A stretch of 64,000 nucleotides of DNA from JBIYSM02 sp044759095. Lineage in GTDB: Bacteria > Bacillota > Bacilli > Brevibacillales > Brevibacillaceae. The notes under the pieces are model-generated. The model was not told where the DNA came from and ran no database searches. It worked only from the letters and a program-made list of their open reading frames with translations. The stretch covers positions 95,120-159,119 of the forward strand of contig NZ_JBIYSM020000002.1 of assembly GCF_044759095.2 (NCBI RefSeq). Direction: 5' to 3'. Below, in pieces: positions 16,689-26,411 of the stretch (position 1 is the first letter of the stretch; the number at the start of each line of letters is the position of its first letter). The position numbers were made by a program, and so were the translations under genes.

Positions 16689-17240
16689 CTATTGGTACAT
16701 CTCTTCCACTACCAGATTTGAATTGGTAAAGACGCAAATCTCAGCTGCCGTCAACAAGGCAGCTTCGGCGATCTCTCGCGCCGTCAGGTGAGGGGCATGC
16801 TTTTTCAGCGCCCGCCCCGCTGCAAGCGCGAAGCTGCCGCCGGAACCAATTGCAAGTATGCCATCGTCAGGCTCAATGATTTCACCGTTGCCTGACACGA
16901 GAAGCAGGTGCTCACGATTCATCACGATCATCATCGCTTCCAGACGCCGCAATATCTTGTCAGTACGCCACTCTTTTGCCAGTTCCACCGCAGCGCGCTG
17001 CAGGTTTCCGTGATACTCTTCCAGTTTGGCCTCAAACTTTTCAAACAGCGTGATCGCATCAGCCACCGAACCGGCAAAACCGGCAATCACTTCTCCGCGA
17101 TAGAGGCGGCGCACCTTTTTGGCTCCGTGCTTCATCACCATGCTGTTGCCGAAGGTGACCTGCCCGTCGCCCGCCATTGCCGCCCCGCCATTATGGTGAA
17201 CGGCAAAAATCGTTGTCGCGTGAAACTGTTCCATCGTCAT
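16689..17240 (-). CDS. hslV: ATP-dependent protease peptidase subunit HslV (ClpQ/CodW)
   Basis: 183 residues. The core FHATTIFAVHHNG and AMAGDGQVTFGNSMVMKH matches the beta-type proteasome-like peptidase. The start ATGA overlaps the xerC stop. The predicted N-terminus is Met-Thr-Met-Glu; removal of Met1 would expose Thr2, whereas in Bacillus subtilis ClpQ the catalytic N-terminal residue is known to be Ser. An internal TT pair aligns with Thr1 of Escherichia coli HslV. Which residue is the nucleophile cannot be settled from sequence. Confidence 0.96.
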   Translation of the reverse strand: MTMEQFHATTIFAVHHNGGAAMAGDGQVTFGNSMVMKHGAKKVRRLYRGEVIAGFAGSVADAITLFEKFEAKLEEYHGNLQRAAVELAKEWRTDKILRRLEAMMIVMNREHLLLVSGNGEIIEPDDGILAIGSGGSFALAAGRALKKHAPHLTAREIAEAALLTAAEICVFTNSNLVVEEMYQ

Positions 17241-18208
17241 TCCTCCACTCTAACTGAGCTGACTGCAGGCAAATCACTCACGTTCGCGCTTCTAGGGTTG
17301 GCACGTGGATGAGCGGCATCGTAGACATGTCGGAGCCGTTCTTTGGTCACGTGTGTATAGATCTGTGTCGTCGAGATATTGACATGCCCGAGCAGTTCCT
17401 GCACCGTCCGCAAATCGGCCCCCGCATTCAACATGTGGGTGGCAAACGTATGCCGAAACGTATGGGGGGAAACATTCAGATTCAGCGCATGCGTTTCTAT
17501 ATACTTGTCAACCACACGCCGGACGCTGCGATCGGACAACGGCTCTCCCCGGTAGTTCAGGAAGAGGTGTCCTGGGTCCTGTTTGCCTGCCAGCAATCGG
17601 CCTCTCCCATACTCCAGGTATTGCCGAAGCACGTCACAGGCATAACTGCCGATTGGAACATAGCGTTCTTTTGCCCCTTTTCCGTAAACCAGAGCGACAC
17701 CCGCCGACAGATTGACTGCGTCAACCGTCAGTGTGACCAGCTCAGTCACACGCATGCCGCTTGCATACAGCAATTCAAAGATCAGACGGTCTCGAAGCCC
17801 AAGCGGTGTCGAGACATCGGGCAATTCAAAAAAAGGCTGTATTTCATGGGGATATAGAAAGGAAGGGAGTTTTTTCTCCACCTTCGGGGTGGAAACCAGC
17901 TGAAACGGGTTTTGTTCCAGCCTGCCTTCCCTCATGAGATAGCGGTAAAAGCTGCGCAGGCTCGAGAGCTTCCGCGCAATGCTCTTCCGCGACAGTCCAC
18001 GTTTGCCGAGATGGGCCAAAAACGAGCGGCCGTGTAAATAAGAAACAGCAGCAAATACGGTGATTTGGTGCTGTTCCATAAAAGCGACGAATTCGTTGAT
18101 ATCTGCAACATACTGCTTCACCGTATGGGGAGAGGCGTTCTTTTCCACTTGTAAGTAGCTGGTAAACATTTCTATCTCATCCGTGGATATTTTCGACGAA
18201 ATGTCCAT
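17237..18208 (-). CDS. xerC: Tyrosine recombinase XerC (CodV)
   Basis: Start placed at the ATG at 18208 (MDISSKISTDEI); the longer frame overlaps trmFO. 323 residues. N-terminal SAM-like core-binding domain (YLQVEKNASPHTVKQYVAD) and C-terminal catalytic domain with ASGMRVTELVTL (first Arg), HTFRHTFATHML (His-x-x-Arg), LGHVNISTTQIYTH (His and Tyr). Resolves chromosome dimers at dif together with XerD. Coupled to hslV by ATGA. Confidence 0.95.
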   Translation of the reverse strand: MDISSKISTDEIEMFTSYLQVEKNASPHTVKQYVADINEFVAFMEQHQITVFAAVSYLHGRSFLAHLGKRGLSRKSIARKLSSLRSFYRYLMREGRLEQNPFQLVSTPKVEKKLPSFLYPHEIQPFFELPDVSTPLGLRDRLIFELLYASGMRVTELVTLTVDAVNLSAGVALVYGKGAKERYVPIGSYACDVLRQYLEYGRGRLLAGKQDPGHLFLNYRGEPLSDRSVRRVVDKYIETHALNLNVSPHTFRHTFATHMLNAGADLRTVQELLGHVNISTTQIYTHVTKERLRHVYDAAHPRANPRSANVSDLPAVSSVRVEE

Positions 18209-18263
18209 CTCACATGCACTCTCCTCAAAGCACCTTAATAGTAACACAGCATGAAAACGAATA

Positions 18264-19583
18264 TCAACCGTAATTGTGTCTGTTTTGTGTAAAATTCTGA
18301 ATTGTGTCCAACGCCCGCTCAGCCAATTTTTCGTTTTTTTCTTTTTTGTTGCGAATGCGTACCGGCAGATTTGGCAGCAAGCCAAAGTTGGCATTCATCG
18401 GCTGGAAGTGGTTCGGATCGGTAGTGGTGATGTAGTGGGCCATGCTGCCCATTACGGTCTCCGGCGGCAGGACGATGGGGTCCTCGCCTATTGCCAGCCT
18501 GGCCGCGTTTAAGCCCGCCAGCAATCCGGATGCGGCCGATTCCACATACCCTTCCACACCGGTCATCTGACCTGCGAAAAACAGCGTATCGCGATCGCGG
18601 TACTGGTAGGTGGGGCGAAGCAGCTTCGGCGAGTTGATGAACGTGTTGCGGTGCATCACGCCGTAGCGGATGATTTCGCAGTTCTCCAAGCCTGGAATCA
18701 GCGAGAAGACGCGCTTTTGTTCCGGCCATTTCAAATGGGTCTGGAAGCCGACGATGTTGTATAACGTTGCCGCACTGTTGTCCTGGCGAAGCTGTACAAC
18801 GGCAAACGGCTGTTTGCCGGTACGCGGGTCAATCAGACCAACCGGCTTGAGCGGTCCAAACAGCATCGTTTGACGCCCACGCTTGGCCATCACTTCAATC
18901 GGCATGCAGCCCTCGAAGAAAATCTCTTTTTCAAATTCCTTCAGCGGAACGGCTTCTGCCGTAATCAGCGCCTCATAGAACCGGTCAAACTCCTCTTCCG
19001 ACATCGGACAGTTCAGGTAGGCCGCCTCCCCCTTGTCATAACGGGATGCGACGAACACCTTGTTCATGTCGATGGAGTCCTTTTCAATGATCGGCGCAGC
19101 AGCGTCGTAAAAATACAGATACTCTTCACCGGTCAGCTGTTTCAACCGTTCTGACAACGCGGGCGATGTCAGCGGCCCTGTGGCAATCACGACAATTCCG
19201 TCAGGGATCTCCGTGATCTCTTCGTTATACACCTCAATCAGCGGATGGTTGCGCACGGAATCGGTCACGTATTGGGCGAATTCATGCCGGTCTACTGCCA
19301 AGGCCCCGCCAGCAGGAACGGCGCATTTGTCTGCGGCGCCGATAATGACCGATTCAAACCGGCGCATCTCTTCCTTGAGCACACCGACTGCGTTGGTCAA
19401 AGAATTGGCACGCAGGGAGTTGCTGCACACCAGTTCAGCAAATTTATCGGTGTGGTGGGCCGGGGTTTGCGTTTTCGGGCGCATCTCATACAGTTTGACC
19501 GCGACGCCGGACTGGGCGATTTGCCACGCCGCTTCGCTTCCCGCCAGTCCCGCGCCAACGACTGTTACGTATGGTTGGGTCAT
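18264..19583 (-). CDS. trmFO: tRNA m5U54 methyltransferase TrmFO (folate/FAD-dependent)
   Basis: 439 residues. N-terminal FAD dinucleotide fold VTVVGAGLAGSEAAW; characteristic LVCSNSLRANSLTNAVGVLK and GQMTGVEGYVESAASGLLAG blocks. Methylates U54 of tRNA using methylene-tetrahydrofolate, the route used in most Firmicutes instead of TrmA. Between topA and xerC as in Bacillus subtilis. Confidence 0.97.
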   Translation of the reverse strand: MTQPYVTVVGAGLAGSEAAWQIAQSGVAVKLYEMRPKTQTPAHHTDKFAELVCSNSLRANSLTNAVGVLKEEMRRFESVIIGAADKCAVPAGGALAVDRHEFAQYVTDSVRNHPLIEVYNEEITEIPDGIVVIATGPLTSPALSERLKQLTGEEYLYFYDAAAPIIEKDSIDMNKVFVASRYDKGEAAYLNCPMSEEEFDRFYEALITAEAVPLKEFEKEIFFEGCMPIEVMAKRGRQTMLFGPLKPVGLIDPRTGKQPFAVVQLRQDNSAATLYNIVGFQTHLKWPEQKRVFSLIPGLENCEIIRYGVMHRNTFINSPKLLRPTYQYRDRDTLFFAGQMTGVEGYVESAASGLLAGLNAARLAIGEDPIVLPPETVMGSMAHYITTTDPNHFQPMNANFGLLPNLPVRIRNKKEKNEKLAERALDTIQNFTQNRHNYG

Positions 19584-19600
19584 GTCCTCTACACTTCCTC

Positions 19601-21676
19601 CTATGCATCTGCTTCTTCTTGGTAGTCACACTTCGTGCAGACGATGCTGACGCCCTGTTTCTTGCGCTTTTTCTCTACGAGCATGCTGCCGCATTTCGGG
19701 CAGGGACGGGCAATCGGTTTGTCCCATGAGACGAATTCGCATTCGGGATAATGGTTGCAGCCGTAAAAAATACGGCTTTTCTTACTCTTACGTTCAATAA
19801 TCGAACCGGTTCCACACTGCGGACACGTGACACCGATCTCTTTGACGATCGGTTTCGTGTTGCGGCAATCGGGAAAGCCGGAGCAGGCGAGGAATTTGCC
19901 AAAGCGGCCCAGTTTGTAGACCATGTGGCGTCCGCACAATTCACAGTTCTCGTCGGCAATTTCGTCCTTTATCTCCACTTCTTCCATCTGCTCCTCGGCC
20001 ACAACCACGCGCTTGGAAAAGTCCTGATAAAAGTGATCCAACACCTTTACCCAGTTGGCAATTCCTTCTTCCACCTTGTCCAGATCGGACTCCATGTGAG
20101 CAGTAAACTCGACATCGAGAATTTCCGGAAAAAACTCCTCAATCAACGAAATGACGATTTCCCCCAGCTCTGTCGGGACAAAGCGTTTTTCTTCCAGGGC
20201 GACGTACCCTCGCTTCTGAATGGTCTCCAGTGTCGGCGCATAGGTAGACGGTCGCCCGATCCCCAGCTCCTCCAGCGTCTTGACCAGGCGCGCCTCCGTG
20301 TAGCGGGGTGGAGGCTGGGTGAAGTGCTGATTGGGTTCGATTTCTTGCAGATCGAGCGTCTGTCCTTCTTCAATCGGCGGCAGGAAGCTTTCTTCTTCCT
20401 TGCCGTCGTCAGTTCCTTCTATGTATACTTTCATGAAACCCGGGAACTTCACTTTGGAGCCGGTGGCACGGAACGTAACGCCATTTACGTCAATATCGAC
20501 GCTCATTGTGTCCAAAACGGCGGAAGCCATTTGACTGGCGAGGAAGCGCTCCCAAATCAACCGGTACAGCCGAAGCTGGTCGCGGGAGAGGTATTCCTTG
20601 ATATCGTCCGGCGTACGCAGCACCGACGTCGGGCGGATCGCCTCATGTGCATCCTGGGCCCTTTCGTTTTTCGCCTGAGTGCGTGGCTCGGAAGGGATAT
20701 AATCTGTCCCAAAGTTCTCCAGAATATACTCCTTGGCCTCATTCTGTGCCGTCTGCGATACCCGGGTAGAGTCGGTACGCATATAGGTAATGAGACCGAC
20801 CGTACCTTCCTTTCCCAAATCGATCCCTTCATATAGTTGCTGGGCGATCATCATCGTTTTGGCAGTGCGAAAATTAAGTTTTCTTGCTGCTTCCTGCTGC
20901 AGCGAACTGGTGATGAACGGAGGAGCAGGGTTTCGCTTGCGCTCCCGCTTGGTTACTTTTTGAACCACGTACGGCTGCTTATGGATCCGCTCCAGTACCT
21001 GCTTTACATCCGCCTCCGACTTCAGTTCCGCTTTTTCGTCGCCAAAGCCTTGAAAACGCGCCTCAAACGCTTTACCCTGACTGAGCAGTTTGCTGGTTAT
21101 GGTCCAGTATTCTTCCGGTGTGAACGCTTGAATCTCTTTTTCCCGATCGATGACCAATTTTACGGTCACCGATTGTACACGGCCGGCACTCAAACCTTTT
21201 CGCACCTTTTTCCACAAAATCGGGCTGATGTTATAACCCACCAGCCGGTCGAGAATGCGTCGGGCCTGCTGGGCATTCACCAAATCCATGTTGATGTGCC
21301 GCGGATGCTTGAAGGCTTCCTTGATGGCGTCCTTGGTAATCTCGTTAAAGACAACACGGAGCGGCTGGTTCAAATCAAGTCCAAGGTACTGTGCCAAATG
21401 CCAGGCAATCGCTTCTCCCTCGCGATCCGGGTCGGCCGCCAGATATACCTTTTTCACTTTTTTGGCGGCATCCTTCAGCGTCTTGAGAACGTCTCCCTTT
21501 CCGCGAATGGTTATGTATTTGGGCTCGAACCCTTGTGAAACGTCAACACCCATTTGACTTTTCGGGAGGTCTCGCACATGGCCCATTGACGCTTTTACTA
21601 TATATTTGCTGCCTAAGTATTTTCCAATCGTTTTCGCTTTCGCCGGGGATTCGACAATAACGAGCGTATCAGCCAA
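19601..21676 (-). CDS. topA: DNA topoisomerase I TopA
   Basis: 691 residues. Begins at a TTG (21676) with GGGGAGGAAAAAG before it. Toprim domain at the N-terminus (VESPAKAKTIGKYLG), catalytic Tyr in GLITYMRTDSTRVS, and three C-terminal zinc ribbons with CxxC pairs (CELCG, CPQCG, CPKCG). Relaxes negative supercoils. Heads a unit with trmFO, xerC, hslVU and codY. Confidence 0.97.
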   Translation of the reverse strand: MADTLVIVESPAKAKTIGKYLGSKYIVKASMGHVRDLPKSQMGVDVSQGFEPKYITIRGKGDVLKTLKDAAKKVKKVYLAADPDREGEAIAWHLAQYLGLDLNQPLRVVFNEITKDAIKEAFKHPRHINMDLVNAQQARRILDRLVGYNISPILWKKVRKGLSAGRVQSVTVKLVIDREKEIQAFTPEEYWTITSKLLSQGKAFEARFQGFGDEKAELKSEADVKQVLERIHKQPYVVQKVTKRERKRNPAPPFITSSLQQEAARKLNFRTAKTMMIAQQLYEGIDLGKEGTVGLITYMRTDSTRVSQTAQNEAKEYILENFGTDYIPSEPRTQAKNERAQDAHEAIRPTSVLRTPDDIKEYLSRDQLRLYRLIWERFLASQMASAVLDTMSVDIDVNGVTFRATGSKVKFPGFMKVYIEGTDDGKEEESFLPPIEEGQTLDLQEIEPNQHFTQPPPRYTEARLVKTLEELGIGRPSTYAPTLETIQKRGYVALEEKRFVPTELGEIVISLIEEFFPEILDVEFTAHMESDLDKVEEGIANWVKVLDHFYQDFSKRVVVAEEQMEEVEIKDEIADENCELCGRHMVYKLGRFGKFLACSGFPDCRNTKPIVKEIGVTCPQCGTGSIIERKSKKSRIFYGCNHYPECEFVSWDKPIARPCPKCGSMLVEKKRKKQGVSIVCTKCDYQEEADA

Positions 21677-21711
21677 CTTTTTCCTCCCCTTTCAGTTATG
21701 AATCTCCCCTA

Positions 21712-21740
21712 TTATTAAATACGGCAATCCAATTTGTCAA
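21712..21740 (-). promoter_or_regulatory. Candidate sigma-A promoter of topA
   Basis: Minus strand: perfect -35 TTGACA (21735-21740), 17-base spacer, -10 TAATAA (21712-21717). Start of transcription would be about 30 bases before the topA start codon. Confidence 0.6.
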
Positions 21741-21800
21741 ACACTTGCCGCTGCCGCTGCATTCGCGTTTAAAAGGGAGGATGGGCAAAGGGCAGGTCCG

Positions 21801-22868
21801 TTATTTTCGCGAATAGTACCCTCCCGGCAAGCTGCACACCAACCCTTTTGCCTCCAATCGCAGCAAACTGCGATTCAGCGTAGGACGGTCGGCCGGCCCC
21901 ACCGATGCATACAGCTCATCCCAATGCGCCGCTTCATACGTGAGGCGTTCAAACAGGCGTTTTTCCTCCGGTTCGATGCCATCCAAGCGGTTGTCTGAAG
22001 CGACGGGCGCAGCCGGCAAAACCAAGTGCGTACATTCCGCCACGATGTCTGCGCTGCTTGTTACTAGCTTTGCACCTTGTTTTATCAAGTTATGCGGGCC
22101 GGCGCTCACTTCCGAAAAAATAGGTCCCGGAACAGCAAACACCTCACGCCCCTGCTCCAGGGCGCAATCGGCGGTGATCAACGAACCGCTTTGCTCTGCC
22201 GCTTCTACGATCAAAACCCCGCAGCTCAACCCGCTGACAATGCGGTTCCGTTCGGGAAACAAACCCGGCACGGGAGGAATGCCCGGCGGGTACTCCGAAA
22301 GAACCAGGCCTGAAGAGCTAATTTCCCGATAAAGGGCTCGATGGGACGACGGGTACACCTGATCGATTCCGCAGCCAAGCACCGCCACGGTGCCTCCTCC
22401 CTGGCGAAGCGCCGTTCGATGAGCTTCTCCGTCTATGCCGTATGCGAGGCCGGAGACGATGACAAAGCCCGCATCCACCAGTTGTTTCACCAGAAACCCG
22501 CACGCGGCACGCCCGTACGCCGTCGGCTTGCGAGAACCAACCACTCCGATGCAGGGCTGTTTTAGCAGGGCCAAATCGCCGCGATAGAACAAAAGGAGCG
22601 GCGGGTCCGGAATTTCACCAAGCATCTCTGGATATTCCTCGTCCAGAAAGGAGACAAACTCCACTCCGTTACGGAGTCGGGCCTGTTTGTCCAGCACGAC
22701 TTGTTCACGCGTTATTTGTCCTGTGATGTCGAAGAAATGCTCGGCTACTTCTTGAAAAGAACCTCGTTCGTTGTACATATCCCGCAGCCGCCTGCGTCCC
22801 AAGCCCGGTGTGATCACCAGAGAGTACAGCCAGTCTCGTTCCCACAGTTCTGTTATCTCTTCCCGCAT
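21801..22868 (-). CDS. dprA: DNA processing protein DprA
   Basis: 355 residues. Rossmann-like core with GVVGSRKPTAYGR, VSGLAYGIDGEAHR, LGCGIDQVYPSSH and FPERNRIVSGLS, all hallmarks of DprA, which loads RecA on incoming single strands in transformation. N-terminal helical domain and a C-terminal winged-helix-like tail are present. GGAGGCG precedes the ATG. Confidence 0.96.
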   Translation of the reverse strand: MREEITELWERDWLYSLVITPGLGRRRLRDMYNERGSFQEVAEHFFDITGQITREQVVLDKQARLRNGVEFVSFLDEEYPEMLGEIPDPPLLLFYRGDLALLKQPCIGVVGSRKPTAYGRAACGFLVKQLVDAGFVIVSGLAYGIDGEAHRTALRQGGGTVAVLGCGIDQVYPSSHRALYREISSSGLVLSEYPPGIPPVPGLFPERNRIVSGLSCGVLIVEAAEQSGSLITADCALEQGREVFAVPGPIFSEVSAGPHNLIKQGAKLVTSSADIVAECTHLVLPAAPVASDNRLDGIEPEEKRLFERLTYEAAHWDELYASVGPADRPTLNRSLLRLEAKGLVCSLPGGYYSRK

Positions 22869-22924
22869 TGCCTACGCCTCCCATTCTTTCTCTTCCTTAT
22901 AATAAAAAGAGACAGAGGCACGCT

Positions 22925-22963
22925 CAAAAAGAAAAGAGGACGAATGGGCTCGTCCTCTTTCGA
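22925..22963 (-). terminator. Rho-independent terminator after sucD
   Basis: AAAGAGGACGA and TCGTCCTCTTT arms with a five-base loop, then TTCTTTTT on the minus strand. Confidence 0.85.
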
Positions 22964-22978
22964 CAACTGGTTCCGTTT

Positions 22979-23881
22979 TTATTTGTTCAATACTTTTTCC
23001 AGAAGGCCTTTTTCTTTCAGCACCTCTACCAGGGTCTCACCGATCACAGCCGGAGTTTTCGCTACGCGAATACCGCACTCTTCCAGCTTCGCGATTTTTT
23101 CAGCCGCAGTACCTTTGCCGCCGGAGATGATCGCACCTGCGTGGCCCATGCGTTTTCCCGGAGGCGCCGTTTGTCCGCCGATAAAGCCTACAACCGGCTT
23201 CTTCATGTTGGCTGCAATCCATTCGGCTGCTTCCTCTTCCGCAGTACCGCCGATTTCCCCGATCATGATGACAGCTTCGGTGTCCGGATCTTCATTGAAC
23301 AGTTTCAGTACATCGATGAACTCCATGCCTTTTACAGGGTCACCACCGATACCGACAGCGGTCGATTGACCGATGCCGCGGGTAGAGGTTTGGTGAACCG
23401 CTTCATAGGTCAGCGTACCGGAGCGGGATACAATCCCCACTTTACCCGGGGTGTGAATGTAGCCAGGCATAATACCGATTTTGCATTCGCCCGGAGTGAT
23501 GACGCCCGGGCAGTTCGGTCCGATCAGGCGGGTTTTCTTGCCTTCCATGTAGCGTTTTACTTTCACCATGTCCAGAACAGGGATCCCCTCGGTGATGCAG
23601 ATCACGAGATCCAGTTCCGCATCTACCGCTTCCATGATCGCGTCAGCTGCGAACGGCGGCGCAACATAGATAACGGAAGCGTTTGCCCCTGTTTTTTCAA
23701 CTGCTTCTGCTACGGTGTTGAATACCGGGATACCGTCAACCTCGGTGCCGCCTTTGCCAGGGGTGACACCGCCCACCATTTGTGTGCCGTATTCCACGGC
23801 GCCGCGGGTGTGGAACAGCCCTGTTGCACCTGTAATCCCTTGCGTAATCACCTTTGTATTTTTATTTACGAGAATACTCAT
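22979..23881 (-). CDS. sucD: Succinate-CoA ligase (ADP-forming) alpha subunit
   Basis: 300 residues. CoA-binding N-terminal fold (VITQGITGATGLFHTR), ligase domain, and the phospho-histidine segment RMGHAGAIISGGKGTA near residue 240. Converts succinyl-CoA to succinate with substrate-level phosphorylation in the TCA cycle. Pairs with sucC just upstream. Confidence 0.98.
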   Translation of the reverse strand: MSILVNKNTKVITQGITGATGLFHTRGAVEYGTQMVGGVTPGKGGTEVDGIPVFNTVAEAVEKTGANASVIYVAPPFAADAIMEAVDAELDLVICITEGIPVLDMVKVKRYMEGKKTRLIGPNCPGVITPGECKIGIMPGYIHTPGKVGIVSRSGTLTYEAVHQTSTRGIGQSTAVGIGGDPVKGMEFIDVLKLFNEDPDTEAVIMIGEIGGTAEEEAAEWIAANMKKPVVGFIGGQTAPPGKRMGHAGAIISGGKGTAAEKIAKLEECGIRVAKTPAVIGETLVEVLKEKGLLEKVLNK

Positions 23882-23936
23882 CGCGTATTTTTCCCACCTT
23901 TTCTCACGTATCTAGTCGACTGTTTACTACGAGAGA

Positions 23937-23959
23937 AGTTTTTCGTTGAAAGCGAAAAA
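23937..23959 (-). other. Hairpin between sucC and sucD
   Basis: Perfect 8-bp stem GTTTTTCG/CGAAAAAC with a seven-base loop in the 80-base spacer. Possibly an mRNA stability or processing element; no T-run typical of a terminator follows. Confidence 0.4.
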
Positions 23960-23961
23960 CC

Positions 23962-25122
23962 TTACTTCACCAAAGATACGATTTTTTCTGCGCCGTCAGC
24001 CATGGATTCTGCAGCCACGATATTGAGACCGGACTCGTTGAGGATCTTCTTGCCGAGCTCGACGTTCGTACCTTCCAGACGGACGACCAGCGGCTTGTCC
24101 AGTTTTACCTGTTTCGCCGCATTGACAACACCGTTTGCGATGACGTCGCACTTCATGATGCCGCCGAAAATGTTGACGAAAATGCCTTTCACCTTTTCGT
24201 CGCGAAGGATGATCTTGAACGCTTCCGTTACTTTCTCTTCGGTAGCGCCGCCGCCTACATCGAGGAAGTTGGCCGGTTCACCGCCATAGAACTTCACGAT
24301 GTCCATGGTTGCCATAGCCAGACCTGCACCGTTTACCATGCAGCCGATGTTGCCGTCGAGAGCGATGTAAGAGAGATCGTACTTGGACGCCTCGATTTCC
24401 TTCTCGTCCTCTTCGTCCAGGTCGCGCAGCGCAACGATGTCAGGGTGGCGATACAGCGCGTTGCTGTCGAAGTTCAGCTTCGCGTCGAGAGCCATCACTT
24501 CGCCGTCTCCGGTTACTACAAGTGGGTTGATTTCCGCGATGGAGCAATCTTTTTCCACAAACGCCTGGTAGAGGCCCATCATGAACTTGACAGCCTTATT
24601 CACCAGTTCGTTTGGAATGTTAATGGCATATGCCAGTCTTCTTGCTTGGAACATATTCAGACCGGTAACCGGATCGATCACTTCTTTGAAGATTTTTTCC
24701 GGGGTATGAGCCGCTACTTCTTCGATCTCCGTACCGCCCTCTTCGGAAGCCATCATCACGACACGTCCTGTTGAACGATCCACTACAAGGCCAACGTAGT
24801 ACTCTTTTTTTATGTCGCAGCCTTGTTCGATCAGAAGACGCTTCACTTCTTTCCCTTCCGGACCGGTTTGGTGAGTAACCAGAACCTTGCCGAGGATTTG
24901 TTCGGCGTATGTACGAACTTCGTCAAGATTTTTGGCAACTTTTACACCGCCGGCTTTACCGCGGCCGCCAGCGTGAATTTGTGCCTTCACCACTACGACT
25001 TGTGTACCAAGTTCCTTCGCCGCTTCCACCGCTTCATCGACGGTGAAGGCTACGCGTCCTTCCGGAACTTTTACACCGTACTGCTTAAGTATCGCTTTGC
25101 CTTGATACTCATGAATGTTCAT
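23962..25122 (-). CDS. sucC: Succinate-CoA ligase (ADP-forming) beta subunit
   Basis: Start at the ATG at 25122 (MNIHEYQGKAILKQYGV) with GGAGGAT before it. 386 residues. ATP-grasp domain with HAGGRGKAGGVK and a C-terminal ligase domain (FVNIFGGIMKCDVIANGVV). In Bacillus subtilis the gene upstream is the ylqG/ylqH/rnhB cluster; here 14 kb of other genes come in between. Confidence 0.98.
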   Translation of the reverse strand: MNIHEYQGKAILKQYGVKVPEGRVAFTVDEAVEAAKELGTQVVVVKAQIHAGGRGKAGGVKVAKNLDEVRTYAEQILGKVLVTHQTGPEGKEVKRLLIEQGCDIKKEYYVGLVVDRSTGRVVMMASEEGGTEIEEVAAHTPEKIFKEVIDPVTGLNMFQARRLAYAINIPNELVNKAVKFMMGLYQAFVEKDCSIAEINPLVVTGDGEVMALDAKLNFDSNALYRHPDIVALRDLDEEDEKEIEASKYDLSYIALDGNIGCMVNGAGLAMATMDIVKFYGGEPANFLDVGGGATEEKVTEAFKIILRDEKVKGIFVNIFGGIMKCDVIANGVVNAAKQVKLDKPLVVRLEGTNVELGKKILNESGLNIVAAESMADGAEKIVSLVK

Positions 25123-25312
25123 TCTCCATCCTCCTATGGCAGATAAAGATCGGCAGATTTTGACCAATGAGAGGATTTCTGCTTCCATTGATCAAATCAA
25201 CCACTATCAGTGCAACATTTCTATTCTACGACAAATTTCGCAAAAGTGGTAGTGCAATGATACTTTCTCTTTTATCCTCACCAGAAGAATGGAAGTTCAT
25301 AAGAACATTCGA

Positions 25313-26371
25313 TTATTTTCTTTTTGCATTCAGCAGGTCCAACACGCTCTGATCGACACCGCCATGGGTGTACACCTTGCCGTCGTAGACAAAATACCGA
25401 TCGTACATCTGTACCGTACTTTTCGTTTCACCGCTGACAAAGATGATGCGATAGTTCTCCTGCCGCGGAAGCGCGGTCGGTTTGCTCTGGAGGATCCCGC
25501 TCTTCAAGAGACGGATGCACTGATGAGACATCCCCAGGTCAATGGTGGAGTCGGACATCTTGCGAACCTGCTGCTGAATCGCAAGGTTGGCCATCGGCTG
25601 AATGTGGATTTCATCCGCTTTGAACAGGGATTCAAATGGATCCGTGCTGACGTGATTTGGCGGCAACCACTCTGTCAATGTGGAGAACAGTGACCCTTGA
25701 ATTCGGTAATAATGCGTCTCTTTTCCAAACGGAATGGACACCATCGTCGGAGTCAGAACGGTAGCCTCCAGATGTCCTGCTCCCATGTCCAGTTTCAAGC
25801 GGTAGCGGGGGTACAGCGGGTACTGTTTTTCCTCGACTGTTTCCAGATAATCCGCGGACTGAAGTGTCTGCCAAAGGGAAGCCGCTTCCTGTTCCGTCAT
25901 CGATACCGAGCGGCCCAAGTCGTCTGCAACAAGGTCAGCCGTGCGTACGCTGGATTGGAGCAGCGCTTCCCCCGTCAATTGACGTACCCACCTGTAAAAA
26001 TTTGCAGCACCGCTTCCCCCGTAGGTTTTGTCACCAAACCGGCTGGCTCGCTCGCCCACCTCCAGCACCAGAGGCGCTTCTACTTTCCTGTACAGGATCA
26101 GGGTATATCGAACATCTTCCCGCTCGAGCGGCGTATCCGAAAGCTCCAGCTCTTTCCCTTCAGCAGGAAGATCGTTGAGAAACGCCGCAGGGTCCAATGC
26201 GACCTCTTGTCCATCTGTTGACAGTACCGCGACTTTCTGAACTGCTCCCACTTCCAGGTCTATTTGTTCTTTCATTTCGGACAACTGGCGCTCAGATGAA
26301 GCAGAGCAGCCGGTCAATAACAAGCCGACCAACAAAACCGGATACAGGAACAGACGTAAACAAGTTCTCAT
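25313..26371 (-). CDS. Putative lipoprotein of unknown function
   Basis: I start at the ATG at 26371 (MRTCLRLFLYPVLLVG) with GGGAGGA before it. 352 residues. Signal peptide with lipobox LLTGC, lipid-modified Cys at residue 22. The rest is hydrophilic and rich in Leu and Glu, with no transmembrane segment and no motif I recognise. It should be anchored on the outer face of the membrane. It lies at the edge of the accessory segment just after sucC and appears monocistronic. Confidence 0.8.
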   Translation of the reverse strand: MRTCLRLFLYPVLLVGLLLTGCSASSERQLSEMKEQIDLEVGAVQKVAVLSTDGQEVALDPAAFLNDLPAEGKELELSDTPLEREDVRYTLILYRKVEAPLVLEVGERASRFGDKTYGGSGAANFYRWVRQLTGEALLQSSVRTADLVADDLGRSVSMTEQEAASLWQTLQSADYLETVEEKQYPLYPRYRLKLDMGAGHLEATVLTPTMVSIPFGKETHYYRIQGSLFSTLTEWLPPNHVSTDPFESLFKADEIHIQPMANLAIQQQVRKMSDSTIDLGMSHQCIRLLKSGILQSKPTALPRQENYRIIFVSGETKSTVQMYDRYFVYDGKVYTHGGVDQSVLDLLNAKRK

Positions 26372-26411
26372 GAAGAAATCCTCCCATTCGTATTCGCTGC
26401 CCATACGAATT
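26372..26411 (-). other. Hairpin between the AlbA_2 gene and the lipoprotein gene
   Basis: Perfect 8-bp arms ATTCGTAT/ATACGAAT around an eight-base loop lie in this 40-base spacer, just before the lipoprotein ribosome site. No T-run. Role unknown. Confidence 0.3.

Noticed and set aside
22868..24289. Plus-strand open frame of 473 codons over sucD and sucC
   Set aside because: Antisense shadow of well-supported sucCD genes, His/Arg/Phe-rich nonsense composition.
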